NCBI RefSeq assembly: GCF_018987265.1
Contig: NZ_CP076853.1
Span: 1,116,001 to 1,180,000, forward strand
Length of the DNA: 64,000 nt
Direction of reading: 5' to 3'
Source: Rhizobium sp. WYJ-E13
GTDB taxonomy: Bacteria; Pseudomonadota; Alphaproteobacteria; Rhizobiales; Rhizobiaceae
The notes beneath the pieces were generated by a model. That model had not been told where the DNA came from, made no database searches, and saw only the letters and a list, made by a program, of their open reading frames with translations. Of this stretch, positions 57,680-64,000 are shown piece after piece; the stretch's first letter is position 1, and each line of letters opens with the position of its first letter. Position numbers and translations under genes: made by a program.

Positions 57680-58141
57680 TCAGAGGCCGACATTCGGCCT
57701 GTCGATGATTTCGCGCAGCGCAAAGCTGGAGTTGATCTTCACCACATGCGGCAACGCCGAAAGCCAGTCGCGATGGATACGCTCATAATCTTCCAGGTCA
57801 CGTGCGGCGACCCGCAGGATATAGTCGTACTCCCCGGACATCAGGTAGCAGACGAGCACGTTCGGACAGCGCTTCACTGCCGCCTCGAATTCCGACAGCG
57901 TCTTGGCGAACTGGCCGGATAGCGAGATATGCACGATGGCGATCATCTTGTAGTCGAGCGCCTTATGCGAAACCCGCGCATGATAGCCGCCGATGACACC
58001 ACTCTTTTCGAGAATGTCGAGCCGCCGAGAACAGGCGGAAGGCGACAGTCCCACCTTGTTGGCAAGCTCCGCATTGGTGATACGCGCGTTGATCTGCAAC
58101 GCCTTCAGAATCGCAAGATCGATATTATCGAGGTCAGACAT
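57680..58141 (-). CDS. Lrp/AsnC family transcriptional regulator
   Basis: A 153-residue regulator. The HTH is NIDLAILKALQINARITNAE with LANKVGLSPSACSRRLDILE at about 25-45, and the ligand domain has FEAAVKRCPNVLVCYLMSGE. Divergence from the alanine dehydrogenase gene, with repeated sites between, points to an AldR-like role: activation of alanine catabolism in response to alanine. Confidence 0.94.
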   Translation of the reverse strand: MSDLDNIDLAILKALQINARITNAELANKVGLSPSACSRRLDILEKSGVIGGYHARVSHKALDYKMIAIVHISLSGQFAKTLSEFEAAVKRCPNVLVCYLMSGEYDYILRVAARDLEDYERIHRDWLSALPHVVKINSSFALREIIDRPNVGL

Positions 58142-58215
58142 TCGAAGAACCTTCGAAAAATGGAGGAGTGACGCAATAATCTTCGAAAATTTGCATCAAG
58201 GCAAATCCTCTTTGC
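58141..58215. promoter_or_regulatory. Lrp-type repeat array between lrp and ald
   Basis: TTCGAA occurs at 58141, 58152 and 58182, and TTTGC/GCAAA/TTTGC at 58190, 58201 and 58211 form two overlapping inverted repeats. Such arrays of short repeats on AT-rich DNA suit Lrp-type regulators, which wrap DNA. The first repeat overlaps the lrp start codon. Confidence 0.6.
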
Positions 58216-58299
58216 AAGGACATTTCTTGGCCGTGGTGCTTGGATTTAGAGGCAAGAAAACGCTCCGCGGAATGCGGACATAAAATGAGAGGAACGCGA

Positions 58300-59418
58300 A
58301 TGCGTGTCGGCTGCCCGAAGGAAATCAAGAACCATGAATATCGCGTCGGTCTGACGCCGGCTTCGGTAAGAGAATATGTCGCCCACGGCCATGAGGTCTG
58401 GGTGGAAACGAAGGCGGGCGCCGGCATTGGTGCCGATGATGCCGCCTATGTGGCTGCTGGCGCGAAGATCGCCGCCTCGGCCAAGGATATCTTCGAAAAG
58501 TGCGACATGATCGTCAAGGTCAAGGAGCCCCAGCCCTCGGAATGGGTGCAGCTCCGCGACGGTCAGCTTCTTTACACCTACTTGCATCTCGCGCCCGATC
58601 CGGAACAGACCAAGGGGCTGCTCGCCTCCGGCGTCACGGCCATCGCCTATGAGACCGTGACGGACGATCGCGGCGGTCTGCCGCTCTTGGCGCCGATGTC
58701 CGAAGTCGCCGGCCGTCTTTCGATTCAGGCCGGCGCCACTGCACTGCAGAAGGCCAATGGCGGCCTCGGCATCCTGCTCGGTGGCGTGCCCGGCGTTCTG
58801 CCGGCCAAGGTTGCCATCATCGGCGGCGGCGTCGTCGGCCTGCATGCGGCCAAGATGGCTGCCGGTCTCGGTGCTGATGTCAGCATTCTCGACAAGTCAC
58901 TGCCGCGCCTGCGCCAGCTGGACGACATCTTCAATGGCCGTATCCATACGCGCTATTCCAGCATCCAGGCGCTGGAAGAAGAAGTCTTCTCAGCCGATCT
59001 CGTCATCGGTGCGGTGCTGATCCCCGGTGCTGCCGCGCCGAAGCTCGTTACCCGCGAAATGCTGTCGGGCATGAAGAAGGGCTCGGTCATCGTCGACGTT
59101 GCCATCGACCAGGGCGGCTGCTTCGAAACCTCGCATGCGACGACGCATTCCGAACCGACCTATGTCGTCGACGGCGTCGTGCACTATTGCGTCGCCAACA
59201 TGCCGGGTGCCGTTCCCGTCACCTCTGCTCACGCGCTGAACAATGCAACAATCGTCCACGGTCTGGCGCTCGCCGATCGCGGCCTGCGCGCCATTGCCGA
59301 GGACAAACACCTGCGCAACGGCCTGAACATCCACCGGGGGCGCATCACCAACAAGCCGGTTGCCGAGGCCTTGGGCTATGAAGCCGTAGCCCCGGAGAGC
59401 GCGCTGAACGTGGCGTAA
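58300..59418 (+). CDS. ald: alanine dehydrogenase
   Basis: Interconverts alanine and pyruvate plus ammonia with NAD. The 372-residue product from 58300 ([20 protein letters not shown]) is the family length. It has [10 protein letters not shown] with a substrate Lys, the catalytic His in [10 protein letters not shown], the NAD loop [20 protein letters not shown], and [30 protein letters not shown] precedes the ATG. In rhizobia it is important for nitrogen export and alanine use. Confidence 0.97.
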   Translation: MRVGCPKEIKNHEYRVGLTPASVREYVAHGHEVWVETKAGAGIGADDAAYVAAGAKIAASAKDIFEKCDMIVKVKEPQPSEWVQLRDGQLLYTYLHLAPDPEQTKGLLASGVTAIAYETVTDDRGGLPLLAPMSEVAGRLSIQAGATALQKANGGLGILLGGVPGVLPAKVAIIGGGVVGLHAAKMAAGLGADVSILDKSLPRLRQLDDIFNGRIHTRYSSIQALEEEVFSADLVIGAVLIPGAAAPKLVTREMLSGMKKGSVIVDVAIDQGGCFETSHATTHSEPTYVVDGVVHYCVANMPGAVPVTSAHALNNATIVHGLALADRGLRAIAEDKHLRNGLNIHRGRITNKPVAEALGYEAVAPESALNVA

Positions 59419-59434
59419 AGCAACTGACTCAAAG

Positions 59435-59944
59435 TCAGACCAGGGCGCCGGCTTCCGCAAAGGCCGGCGCCTCTACTTTGTCGATCCGGCATTGATAGCA
59501 ATTGTTGCGCGCCGAGCGCACATGCACATAGGCGATACCCGGCCGCGTGAGCAATTCGCCCGCATAGGCAGGAATTTTCTCGATGGGCGTGACGGCTCCG
59601 GTGCCGTAAACAATCCTGTCGTTCTCGCCATAGCCGCGGACGATGAAATCCGGGCTCGTGGTCAGGACGGGAGGTAGAATCTCGTCGGCAAAATAGCGCT
59701 GGCAGGGCTGCTTATGCAGGAAGATCGGCCCAGTCTCGGCATAGGGCTGCACTTCCGGAAAGGGCCGATAGGCGAAGACGAGCAGTTCTTCTCCGGCGCC
59801 GATATTGCGCAGGCAGTGACGGCAGGGATGGCCCGGACCATCGGAGATCATCGTCTCCGGCAAGCGATCGTAGGCGTCGCGGCCGCCGCTCCAGAGCGCT
59901 TCAGCATCTGCTGTCGGCATGGCGGAAAACTGAATGTTGGTCAT
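59435..59944 (-). CDS. DUF1203 family protein
   Basis: A 169-residue protein from 59944 (MTNIQFSAMPTADAEAL). It has the DUF1203 landmarks: GHPCRHCLRNIGAGEELLVF, YRPFPEVQPYAETGPIFLH and VHVRSARNNCYQCRID, with conserved cysteines that may bind metal. Function unknown. Its 3' end contains a GC hairpin that may also serve as the ald terminator. AAAAGGAGATTTGCC precedes the ATG. Confidence 0.85.
   Translation of the reverse strand: MTNIQFSAMPTADAEALWSGGRDAYDRLPETMISDGPGHPCRHCLRNIGAGEELLVFAYRPFPEVQPYAETGPIFLHKQPCQRYFADEILPPVLTTSPDFIVRGYGENDRIVYGTGAVTPIEKIPAYAGELLTRPGIAYVHVRSARNNCYQCRIDKVEAPAFAEAGALV
59444..59471 (+). terminator. hairpin after ald, inside the DUF1203 3' coding end
   Basis: GGCGCCGGC and GCCGGCGCC form a perfect 9-bp stem with a 10-base loop, followed by TCTACTTTG on the + strand. 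It begins 26 bases after the ald stop and lies within the last codons of the convergent gene. Confidence 0.5.
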
Positions 59945-60049
59945 GGCAAATCTCCTTTTGAGCTTTGCCATAGTGTCTGCGCTGAAGCTCAGCCAAGCCA
60001 CCCGTTTCTTGCCTGAAATCGGCAAGGCCTGGGTTCGGGTGCAACGCAA

Positions 60050-60610
60050 TCAGCTTCTTCTGGCTAGTTCCAGCAGTTCCTTGTCGCTCAGTGGCCTAAC
60101 GATCCCGGTTCCCGTGGAAACGGGAGAGAAGCCGAACATTTGATAGAGCTGCAGTGCGCGCGGATGGTCGAGATTGTTGGTCGTCGTCGTGACCTTCTTC
60201 GGGTTCAGCGTCCAGATGGCGTAGAGCGCCTGAAGCAGAAACCATTTGCCGATGCCGAGGCCGAGCGCGTGCTCGAAAAGCCCAAAATGGGAAAGCTCGA
60301 TCGTATCATCGTCCTCGCAAAGGTACTCGTAGAAGCCGGCTGGTGCGCCGTTGACATAGAGAACACTGATATTGTTGCGCTTTTCATGCAGCGTGGCGGC
60401 CAGCTCTTCGTCACTCATCCGCAGCCGATCGACCCAATGCCAGCGTGCGCCGACCTGCCGATAGAGATAGCGATAGAAGGCGAGCGGAATTCCGGGCGCG
60501 CGCATGATTGCCGTCTGGATATTGACGGGTACAGGCAGGCTTGCCTTCGGCGGAGCAACCATTTCAAGCCGCGTGATATGGGCCTTGAGCGAAGCGGGCG
60601 TCTTTCCCAT
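60050..60610 (-). CDS. GNAT family N-acetyltransferase
   Basis: A 186-residue acetyltransferase. The acetyl-CoA loop is seen as LFEHALGLGIGKWFLLQALY near residue 110, followed by TTTTNNLDHPRALQLYQMFGF, a typical GNAT end. The substrate is unknown. It is five bases downstream of the sulfurtransferase gene on the same strand, so the two are probably cotranscribed. Confidence 0.9.
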   Translation of the reverse strand: MGKTPASLKAHITRLEMVAPPKASLPVPVNIQTAIMRAPGIPLAFYRYLYRQVGARWHWVDRLRMSDEELAATLHEKRNNISVLYVNGAPAGFYEYLCEDDDTIELSHFGLFEHALGLGIGKWFLLQALYAIWTLNPKKVTTTTNNLDHPRALQLYQMFGFSPVSTGTGIVRPLSDKELLELARRS

Positions 60611-60615
60611 GGGCG

Positions 60616-61485
60616 TCAGGCTTTGACCGGTTCCGGCGGGCCGGTAACGACAGGTGTGTCCTCACGGCTGCCCCATTCGCTCCAGGAGCCGTCATAGAGC
60701 TTGTTGTCGGTATGCCCCAGCGATTCCAGCGCCAGCGTGATGATGGCGGCGGTAATGCCCGATCCGCAGGAGGTGACGACCGGCTTGGAAAGGTCGATAC
60801 CGGCATCCTCGATCGTCTGCTTCAGTTCCGGCAGCGATTTGAAGCGACCTTGATTGGCGAAGATGCCTGAAGGCAGGCTGCGGGCACCGGGCATATGGCC
60901 GGAGCGCATGCCGGCACGCGGTTCCGGCTCGCTGGCGGCGAAACGGCCGGCGCTGCGGGCATCGGCGATCTGCAGGGCCGCACTCGAAACGATATCGCGC
61001 ATCTGATCGAGGTAGACGACGCGGCTGGCGTCGTAATTCGTCTTGAAGGTTGCCGGTGCATAGCGTGGCACTTCGGTTTCGAGCGGTCGTCCTTCGGCCT
61101 TCCAGCCGTCCAATCCGCCGTCGAGCACGAAAACGTTCTTTGCGCCCATCACCCGGAACAGCCACCAGACACGCGGCGAGGCGAACATGCCGATGCCGTC
61201 ATAGACGACGATGCGATCATTCTCGCTGATGCCGAGCTTGCCGGCTTCCGCCGCGAAATAATCAGGCGAGGGGATCGTGTGGGGCAGGTTCGTCGAGTGA
61301 TCGGCGATCTTGTCCTGGTCGAAGCGGATCGCGCCGGGAATATGCCCGCCGGCATATTCCGCATCGGCATCACGCTTCTGTGCCGGAAGATAGAAGGATG
61401 CGTCGAGGACGCGCAGGTCCGGCTTGCCGAGTTCAGCCTGCAGCCAGTCGGCTGAGACGACGAAACGGCTCTTGGTGTCGCTCAT
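60616..61485 (-). CDS. sseA: 3-mercaptopyruvate sulfurtransferase
   Basis: Moves sulfur from 3-mercaptopyruvate to thiol acceptors or cyanide. The 289-residue product from 61485 (MSDTKSRFVVSADWLQAEL) has two rhodanese domains. The active loop in the second is VTSCGSGITAA (CGSGxTA), which is the mercaptopyruvate rather than the thiosulfate type. It sits with AlaX-type and cysteine synthase genes on the same strand, which fits cysteine metabolism. Confidence 0.94.
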   Translation of the reverse strand: MSDTKSRFVVSADWLQAELGKPDLRVLDASFYLPAQKRDADAEYAGGHIPGAIRFDQDKIADHSTNLPHTIPSPDYFAAEAGKLGISENDRIVVYDGIGMFASPRVWWLFRVMGAKNVFVLDGGLDGWKAEGRPLETEVPRYAPATFKTNYDASRVVYLDQMRDIVSSAALQIADARSAGRFAASEPEPRAGMRSGHMPGARSLPSGIFANQGRFKSLPELKQTIEDAGIDLSKPVVTSCGSGITAAIITLALESLGHTDNKLYDGSWSEWGSREDTPVVTGPPEPVKA

Positions 61486-61516
61486 GATGATCTCCCCAGA
61501 TATCAGGATTCGGCTA

Positions 61517-62254
61517 TCAGGCTTCGTTGCTGGGCGTGCCGAAGCGAATGCGGAAACGCCGGTTCTCTTTGCCTTTCTTCTCGATCTTGGCAATATGAAT
61601 TTGGCCGACTTCTTGTGTTTCCGAAACATGCGTGCCGCCGCAGGGCTGGCTGTCGATGGCGGAATTCTCGCCGATGCAGACGAGGCTGACGCGGCCGAGT
61701 CCAATAGGCGGGCGCACATTTTTCGATTTGACGATGCCGGGATTGGCCGCAAGCTCCTCGTCCGTAATCCACTGAAGATAGACCGGATGGTTCTGGTTGA
61801 CGAGATCCATGAGCTTGGCCGTCACATCGTCCTTGTCGATCGTGTCGGTCATGTCGAAGTCGACGCGGCTTTCCTCCTCGCCGACGGCCGCCCCCGTGAT
61901 CGGATAGGAACAGACGACGGACAGGAGATGGCAGGCCGTGTGCATGCGCATCAGCTTGTAGCGGCGCGGCCAGTCAATGTGCAGCACCAGCTTCTCGCCG
62001 ATTTCGGGCAGCGCCTGACCTTCCAGCGGCATATGAATGACGATGTCCTTGGTCGCGCCGTGTTTTGCCTGGCCAAGCTCTACCTTGGAGCCGTCGACCC
62101 GTTCGAAGAAGCCGGTATCGCCCGGCTGCCCGCCCGATGTTGCATAGAAGCAGGTCTGGTTCAGCTCAATGCCCCCGTCTTCGTGAACGGCCGTGACGAC
62201 CGCTTCGCATGTGGAGAGATAGAAGTCGTCACGGTAGAGGGCATTGACTGGCAT
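61517..62254 (-). CDS. alanyl-tRNA editing protein (AlaX-type)
   Basis: A free-standing editing domain that clears Ser or Gly wrongly loaded on tRNA-Ala. The 245-residue product has the zinc motif HxxxH in MRMHTACHLLSVV and CxxxH in DSQPCGGTHVSETQEVG, with the flanking FYATSGGQPGDTG. It has a C-terminal extension as in AlaX-M. It lies six bases from the cysteine synthase gene, in one operon. Confidence 0.93.
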   Translation of the reverse strand: MPVNALYRDDFYLSTCEAVVTAVHEDGGIELNQTCFYATSGGQPGDTGFFERVDGSKVELGQAKHGATKDIVIHMPLEGQALPEIGEKLVLHIDWPRRYKLMRMHTACHLLSVVCSYPITGAAVGEEESRVDFDMTDTIDKDDVTAKLMDLVNQNHPVYLQWITDEELAANPGIVKSKNVRPPIGLGRVSLVCIGENSAIDSQPCGGTHVSETQEVGQIHIAKIEKKGKENRRFRIRFGTPSNEA

Positions 62255-62260
62255 TGGGGC

Positions 62261-63301
62261 TCACGCTGTGGGTTCGTAGGGTATTTTGATATCCGTCGAG
62301 CCGACCATCCATTCGGGAATGGGAAGACCCTTGGATGACAGGAAATCCGGATTGAAGAGCTTGGATTGATAGCGGTTGCCATAATCGCAGAGGATTGTCA
62401 CGACCGTGTGGCCGGGGCCGAGATCCCTGGCGAGGCGCACTGCGCCGGCAATGTTGATCGCCGTGGAGCCGCCAAGGCAGAGCCCCTCATGCTCGACGAG
62501 ATCGAAGAGATAGGGAAGCGCCTCGGCATCGGTGACGCGATAGGAAAAGTCCGGCGTGAAGCCTTCGAGATTGGCGGTGATGCGTCCCTGGCCGATGCCT
62601 TCTGTTATTGAAGAGCCCTCGGATTTCAGCGCGCCATTCTTGTAGAATTCGTAGAGCGCCGCACCCTCGGGATCGGCAATGCCGATCTTGATATCCTTGT
62701 TGAAACCCTTGAGACCTGCGGCGACGCCGGCAAGCGTGCCGCCGGAGCCGACCGAGCAGACAAAGCCGTCGACCTTGCCATCCGTATCCTTCCAGATCTC
62801 CGGTGCGGTGGTTTCGATATGGGCTTGGCGGTTGGCGACGTTGTCGAACTGGTTGGCCCAGATCGCGCCGTTCGGCTCGCTCTTGGTAAGCTGCTCGGCA
62901 AGGCGGCCCGAAACCTTCACATAATTGTTCGGGTTCTTGTAGGGAACGGCCGGAACTTCCACGAGCTCGGCGCCGAGCAGCCGCAGCGCATCCTTCTTTT
63001 CCTGGCTCTGCGTTTCCGGAATGACGATCACGGTGCGATAGCCGAGCGCCTTGGCGACCACCGTCAGGCCGATGCCGGTATTGCCCGCCGTGCCCTCGAC
63101 GATGACGCCGCCGGGCTTCAGCAGCCCTTTCTTTTCGGCATCACGGATGATGTAGAGCGCCGCTCGGTCCTTCACAGATTGGCCGGGATTGAGGAATTCG
63201 GCCTTGCCGAGAATGGTGCAGCCGGTCGCCTCGGAAACACCCTTGAGCTTGATGAGGGGCGTATTGCCGATAGCCTCGATTACGGAGGGGTGGAAGGTCA
63301 T
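62261..63301 (-). CDS. cysK: cysteine synthase
   Basis: A PLP enzyme that makes cysteine from O-acetylserine and sulfide. The catalytic Lys is in NPGQSVKDRAALYII near residue 42, and the substrate loop reads EGTAGNTGIGL, where TSGNTG is more common; this variant is found in an alphaproteobacterial subgroup. PLP phosphate is held by SVGSGGTLAGVAAG. At 346 residues it is longer than E. coli CysK, mainly at the C-terminus. It heads the cysK-alaX-sseA-GNAT run. Confidence 0.93.
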   Translation of the reverse strand: MTFHPSVIEAIGNTPLIKLKGVSEATGCTILGKAEFLNPGQSVKDRAALYIIRDAEKKGLLKPGGVIVEGTAGNTGIGLTVVAKALGYRTVIVIPETQSQEKKDALRLLGAELVEVPAVPYKNPNNYVKVSGRLAEQLTKSEPNGAIWANQFDNVANRQAHIETTAPEIWKDTDGKVDGFVCSVGSGGTLAGVAAGLKGFNKDIKIGIADPEGAALYEFYKNGALKSEGSSITEGIGQGRITANLEGFTPDFSYRVTDAEALPYLFDLVEHEGLCLGGSTAINIAGAVRLARDLGPGHTVVTILCDYGNRYQSKLFNPDFLSSKGLPIPEWMVGSTDIKIPYEPTA

Positions 63302-63511
63302 GGAATCTGCCTCGTTTACGCATAGTTTAGGAACGGTCTTTTCCCTTCACAAGGCGGCATTGGCAAGAAATCCTATTCCATGCCTTTCAAGACCACGATA
63401 AAATTAGTCTTCCATTTCTAGCCTTTCGCCCAGCCCGGGCAAGCAGTGATCCGAAGATTGACTTTCGGCGTATGGATGACGACAAAGCAAGCACGGGCGC
63501 AGGAACAAGGC

Positions 63512-64000
63512 GTGACTGAATCTGACATGGTTCACGAGCATATCGACACGATCGATGCATTGATGGCGCACTATGTCGCTGGCTCCCTTCCGAAGCCGGC
63601 CCGCGTACTCGTGGAATCCCATCTCGAAATGAAGCCGGACAATCGCGGCCTGGTGGCTGACCTCGAACGGCTGGCTGGAGAAGCTCTGGAGAGCACGCCA
63701 GCAAGCCCGATCAGCGACCGCGATGCGAAGCTTGCGGCAATCTTCGGCTCGAAGGCTCCTGCTGCCTCGAACCTCCCTTCACGTCCGCAAGGCGCTCTTT
63801 TCCCGCGCGCCCTGCGCAACCTCATCGGTTTCGAAGCCGATGACGTGCCGTGGCGCAAGCGCCTTCCGGGCTTCAAGGAATATGCGACCGATATCGACGG
63901 CTGCGAGGTCAGCCTGATGTGGATACGGCCGGGTCGTGCACTGCCTGCACATACGCATGCGGGCATGGAACTGATCCTCATCCTCGATGGCGCTTTCCGC
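63512..64000 (+). CDS. ChrR-like cupin protein, partial at window edge
   Basis: 163 residues are visible before the window ends. The N-terminal part (HIDTIDALMAHYVAGSLPKP) matches the anti-sigma ChrR fold; HLEMKPDNR has Lys41 and Asn44 where ChrR has the two zinc-ligand cysteines of HxxxCxxC. The C-terminal part is a cupin with GRALPAHTHAGMELILILDG, keeping the HxH and Glu metal ligands. It begins with GTG, with AGGAACAAGGC upstream, or ATG at 63527. No ECF sigma gene is upstream, only the divergent cysK. Function uncertain. Confidence 0.78.
   Translation, partial: MTESDMVHEHIDTIDALMAHYVAGSLPKPARVLVESHLEMKPDNRGLVADLERLAGEALESTPASPISDRDAKLAAIFGSKAPAASNLPSRPQGALFPRALRNLIGFEADDVPWRKRLPGFKEYATDIDGCEVSLMWIRPGRALPAHTHAGMELILILDGAFR

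Overview
The window is a chromosomal segment of an alphaproteobacterium in the order Rhizobiales, most likely a Rhizobium-like member of the Rhizobiaceae. The grounds are the gene order of the ribosomal cluster (adk directly after secY, no rpmJ or infA), the protein sequences, the high-GC codon usage, many rhizobial DUF families (DUF817, DUF1883, DUF2087, DUF1203), a long B12-dependent ribonucleotide reductase, and an FNR/FixK-type site upstream of a universal stress protein gene. No phage, insertion sequence, integrase or CRISPR array was seen. The species cannot be fixed from the window alone.

Region 1 (1-14.9 kb) is a near-complete S10/spc/alpha ribosomal protein cluster on the + strand: rpsJ to rpsQ, rplN to rplR, rpsE-rpmD-rplO, secY-adk, rpsM, rpsK-rpoA, rplQ. 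Most of its larger gaps hold hairpins that look like intrinsic terminators, so the cluster may be read as several transcription units rather than one.

Region 2 (14.9-25.2 kb) holds a decayed VOC/glyoxalase gene, two small membrane proteins (DUF817, DUF2809), the periplasmic methionine sulfoxide reductase pair msrP-msrQ, ilvD, a GFA-family gene divergent from a marR gene with a clear double operator, an LprI-like exported protein, a Deg-type periplasmic protease overlapping rarA, and a DUF1883 gene.

Region 3 (25.2-34.0 kb) is an accessory stretch of small unknown proteins and enzyme paralogues. Three intact genes here encode members of enzyme families that have lost catalytic residues: a DapA-like protein without the Schiff-base lysine, a trypsin-like protein without any of its triad, and an HSL-type esterase with Ser to Gly at the nucleophile. 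It also has a ketopantoate reductase-like gene, an SDR/LysR divergent pair, a lipocalin-like protein and an AhpD-like protein.

Region 4 (34-48.7 kb) has an aldo/keto reductase, an OmpR-type response regulator with its sensor kinase, the large B12-dependent ribonucleotide reductase with a pair of NrdR-like boxes, an exported protein, xanthine phosphoribosyltransferase, a tandem universal stress protein with an FNR/FixK-type box, a CinA/MoaB-type protein, wrbA, tRNA-Leu(UAA), a VanZ-like protein, threonine ammonia-lyase and a HlyU-like protein.

Region 5 (48.7-64 kb) has a membrane diguanylate cyclase, an SDR/TetR divergent pair with two operator-like palindromes, an azoreductase/LysR divergent pair, a DUF2087 protein, a periplasmic cyclic-nucleotide phosphodiesterase, a PilZ protein, an EamA transporter, an Lrp-type regulator divergent from alanine dehydrogenase, a DUF1203 protein, a GNAT acetyltransferase, a mercaptopyruvate sulfurtransferase next to an AlaX-type alanyl-tRNA editing protein and a cysteine synthase, and at the right edge the start of a ChrR-like cupin protein.

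The recurrent theme outside the ribosomal cluster is a local regulator divergent from one enzyme gene, with the operator readable between them (GFA/MarR, SDR/LysR, SDR/TetR, AzoR/LysR, Ald/Lrp). I saw no wholly new multi-gene system; the most unusual items are the catalytically degenerate but intact enzyme homologues and the ChrR-like protein without the family's zinc-ligand cysteines.
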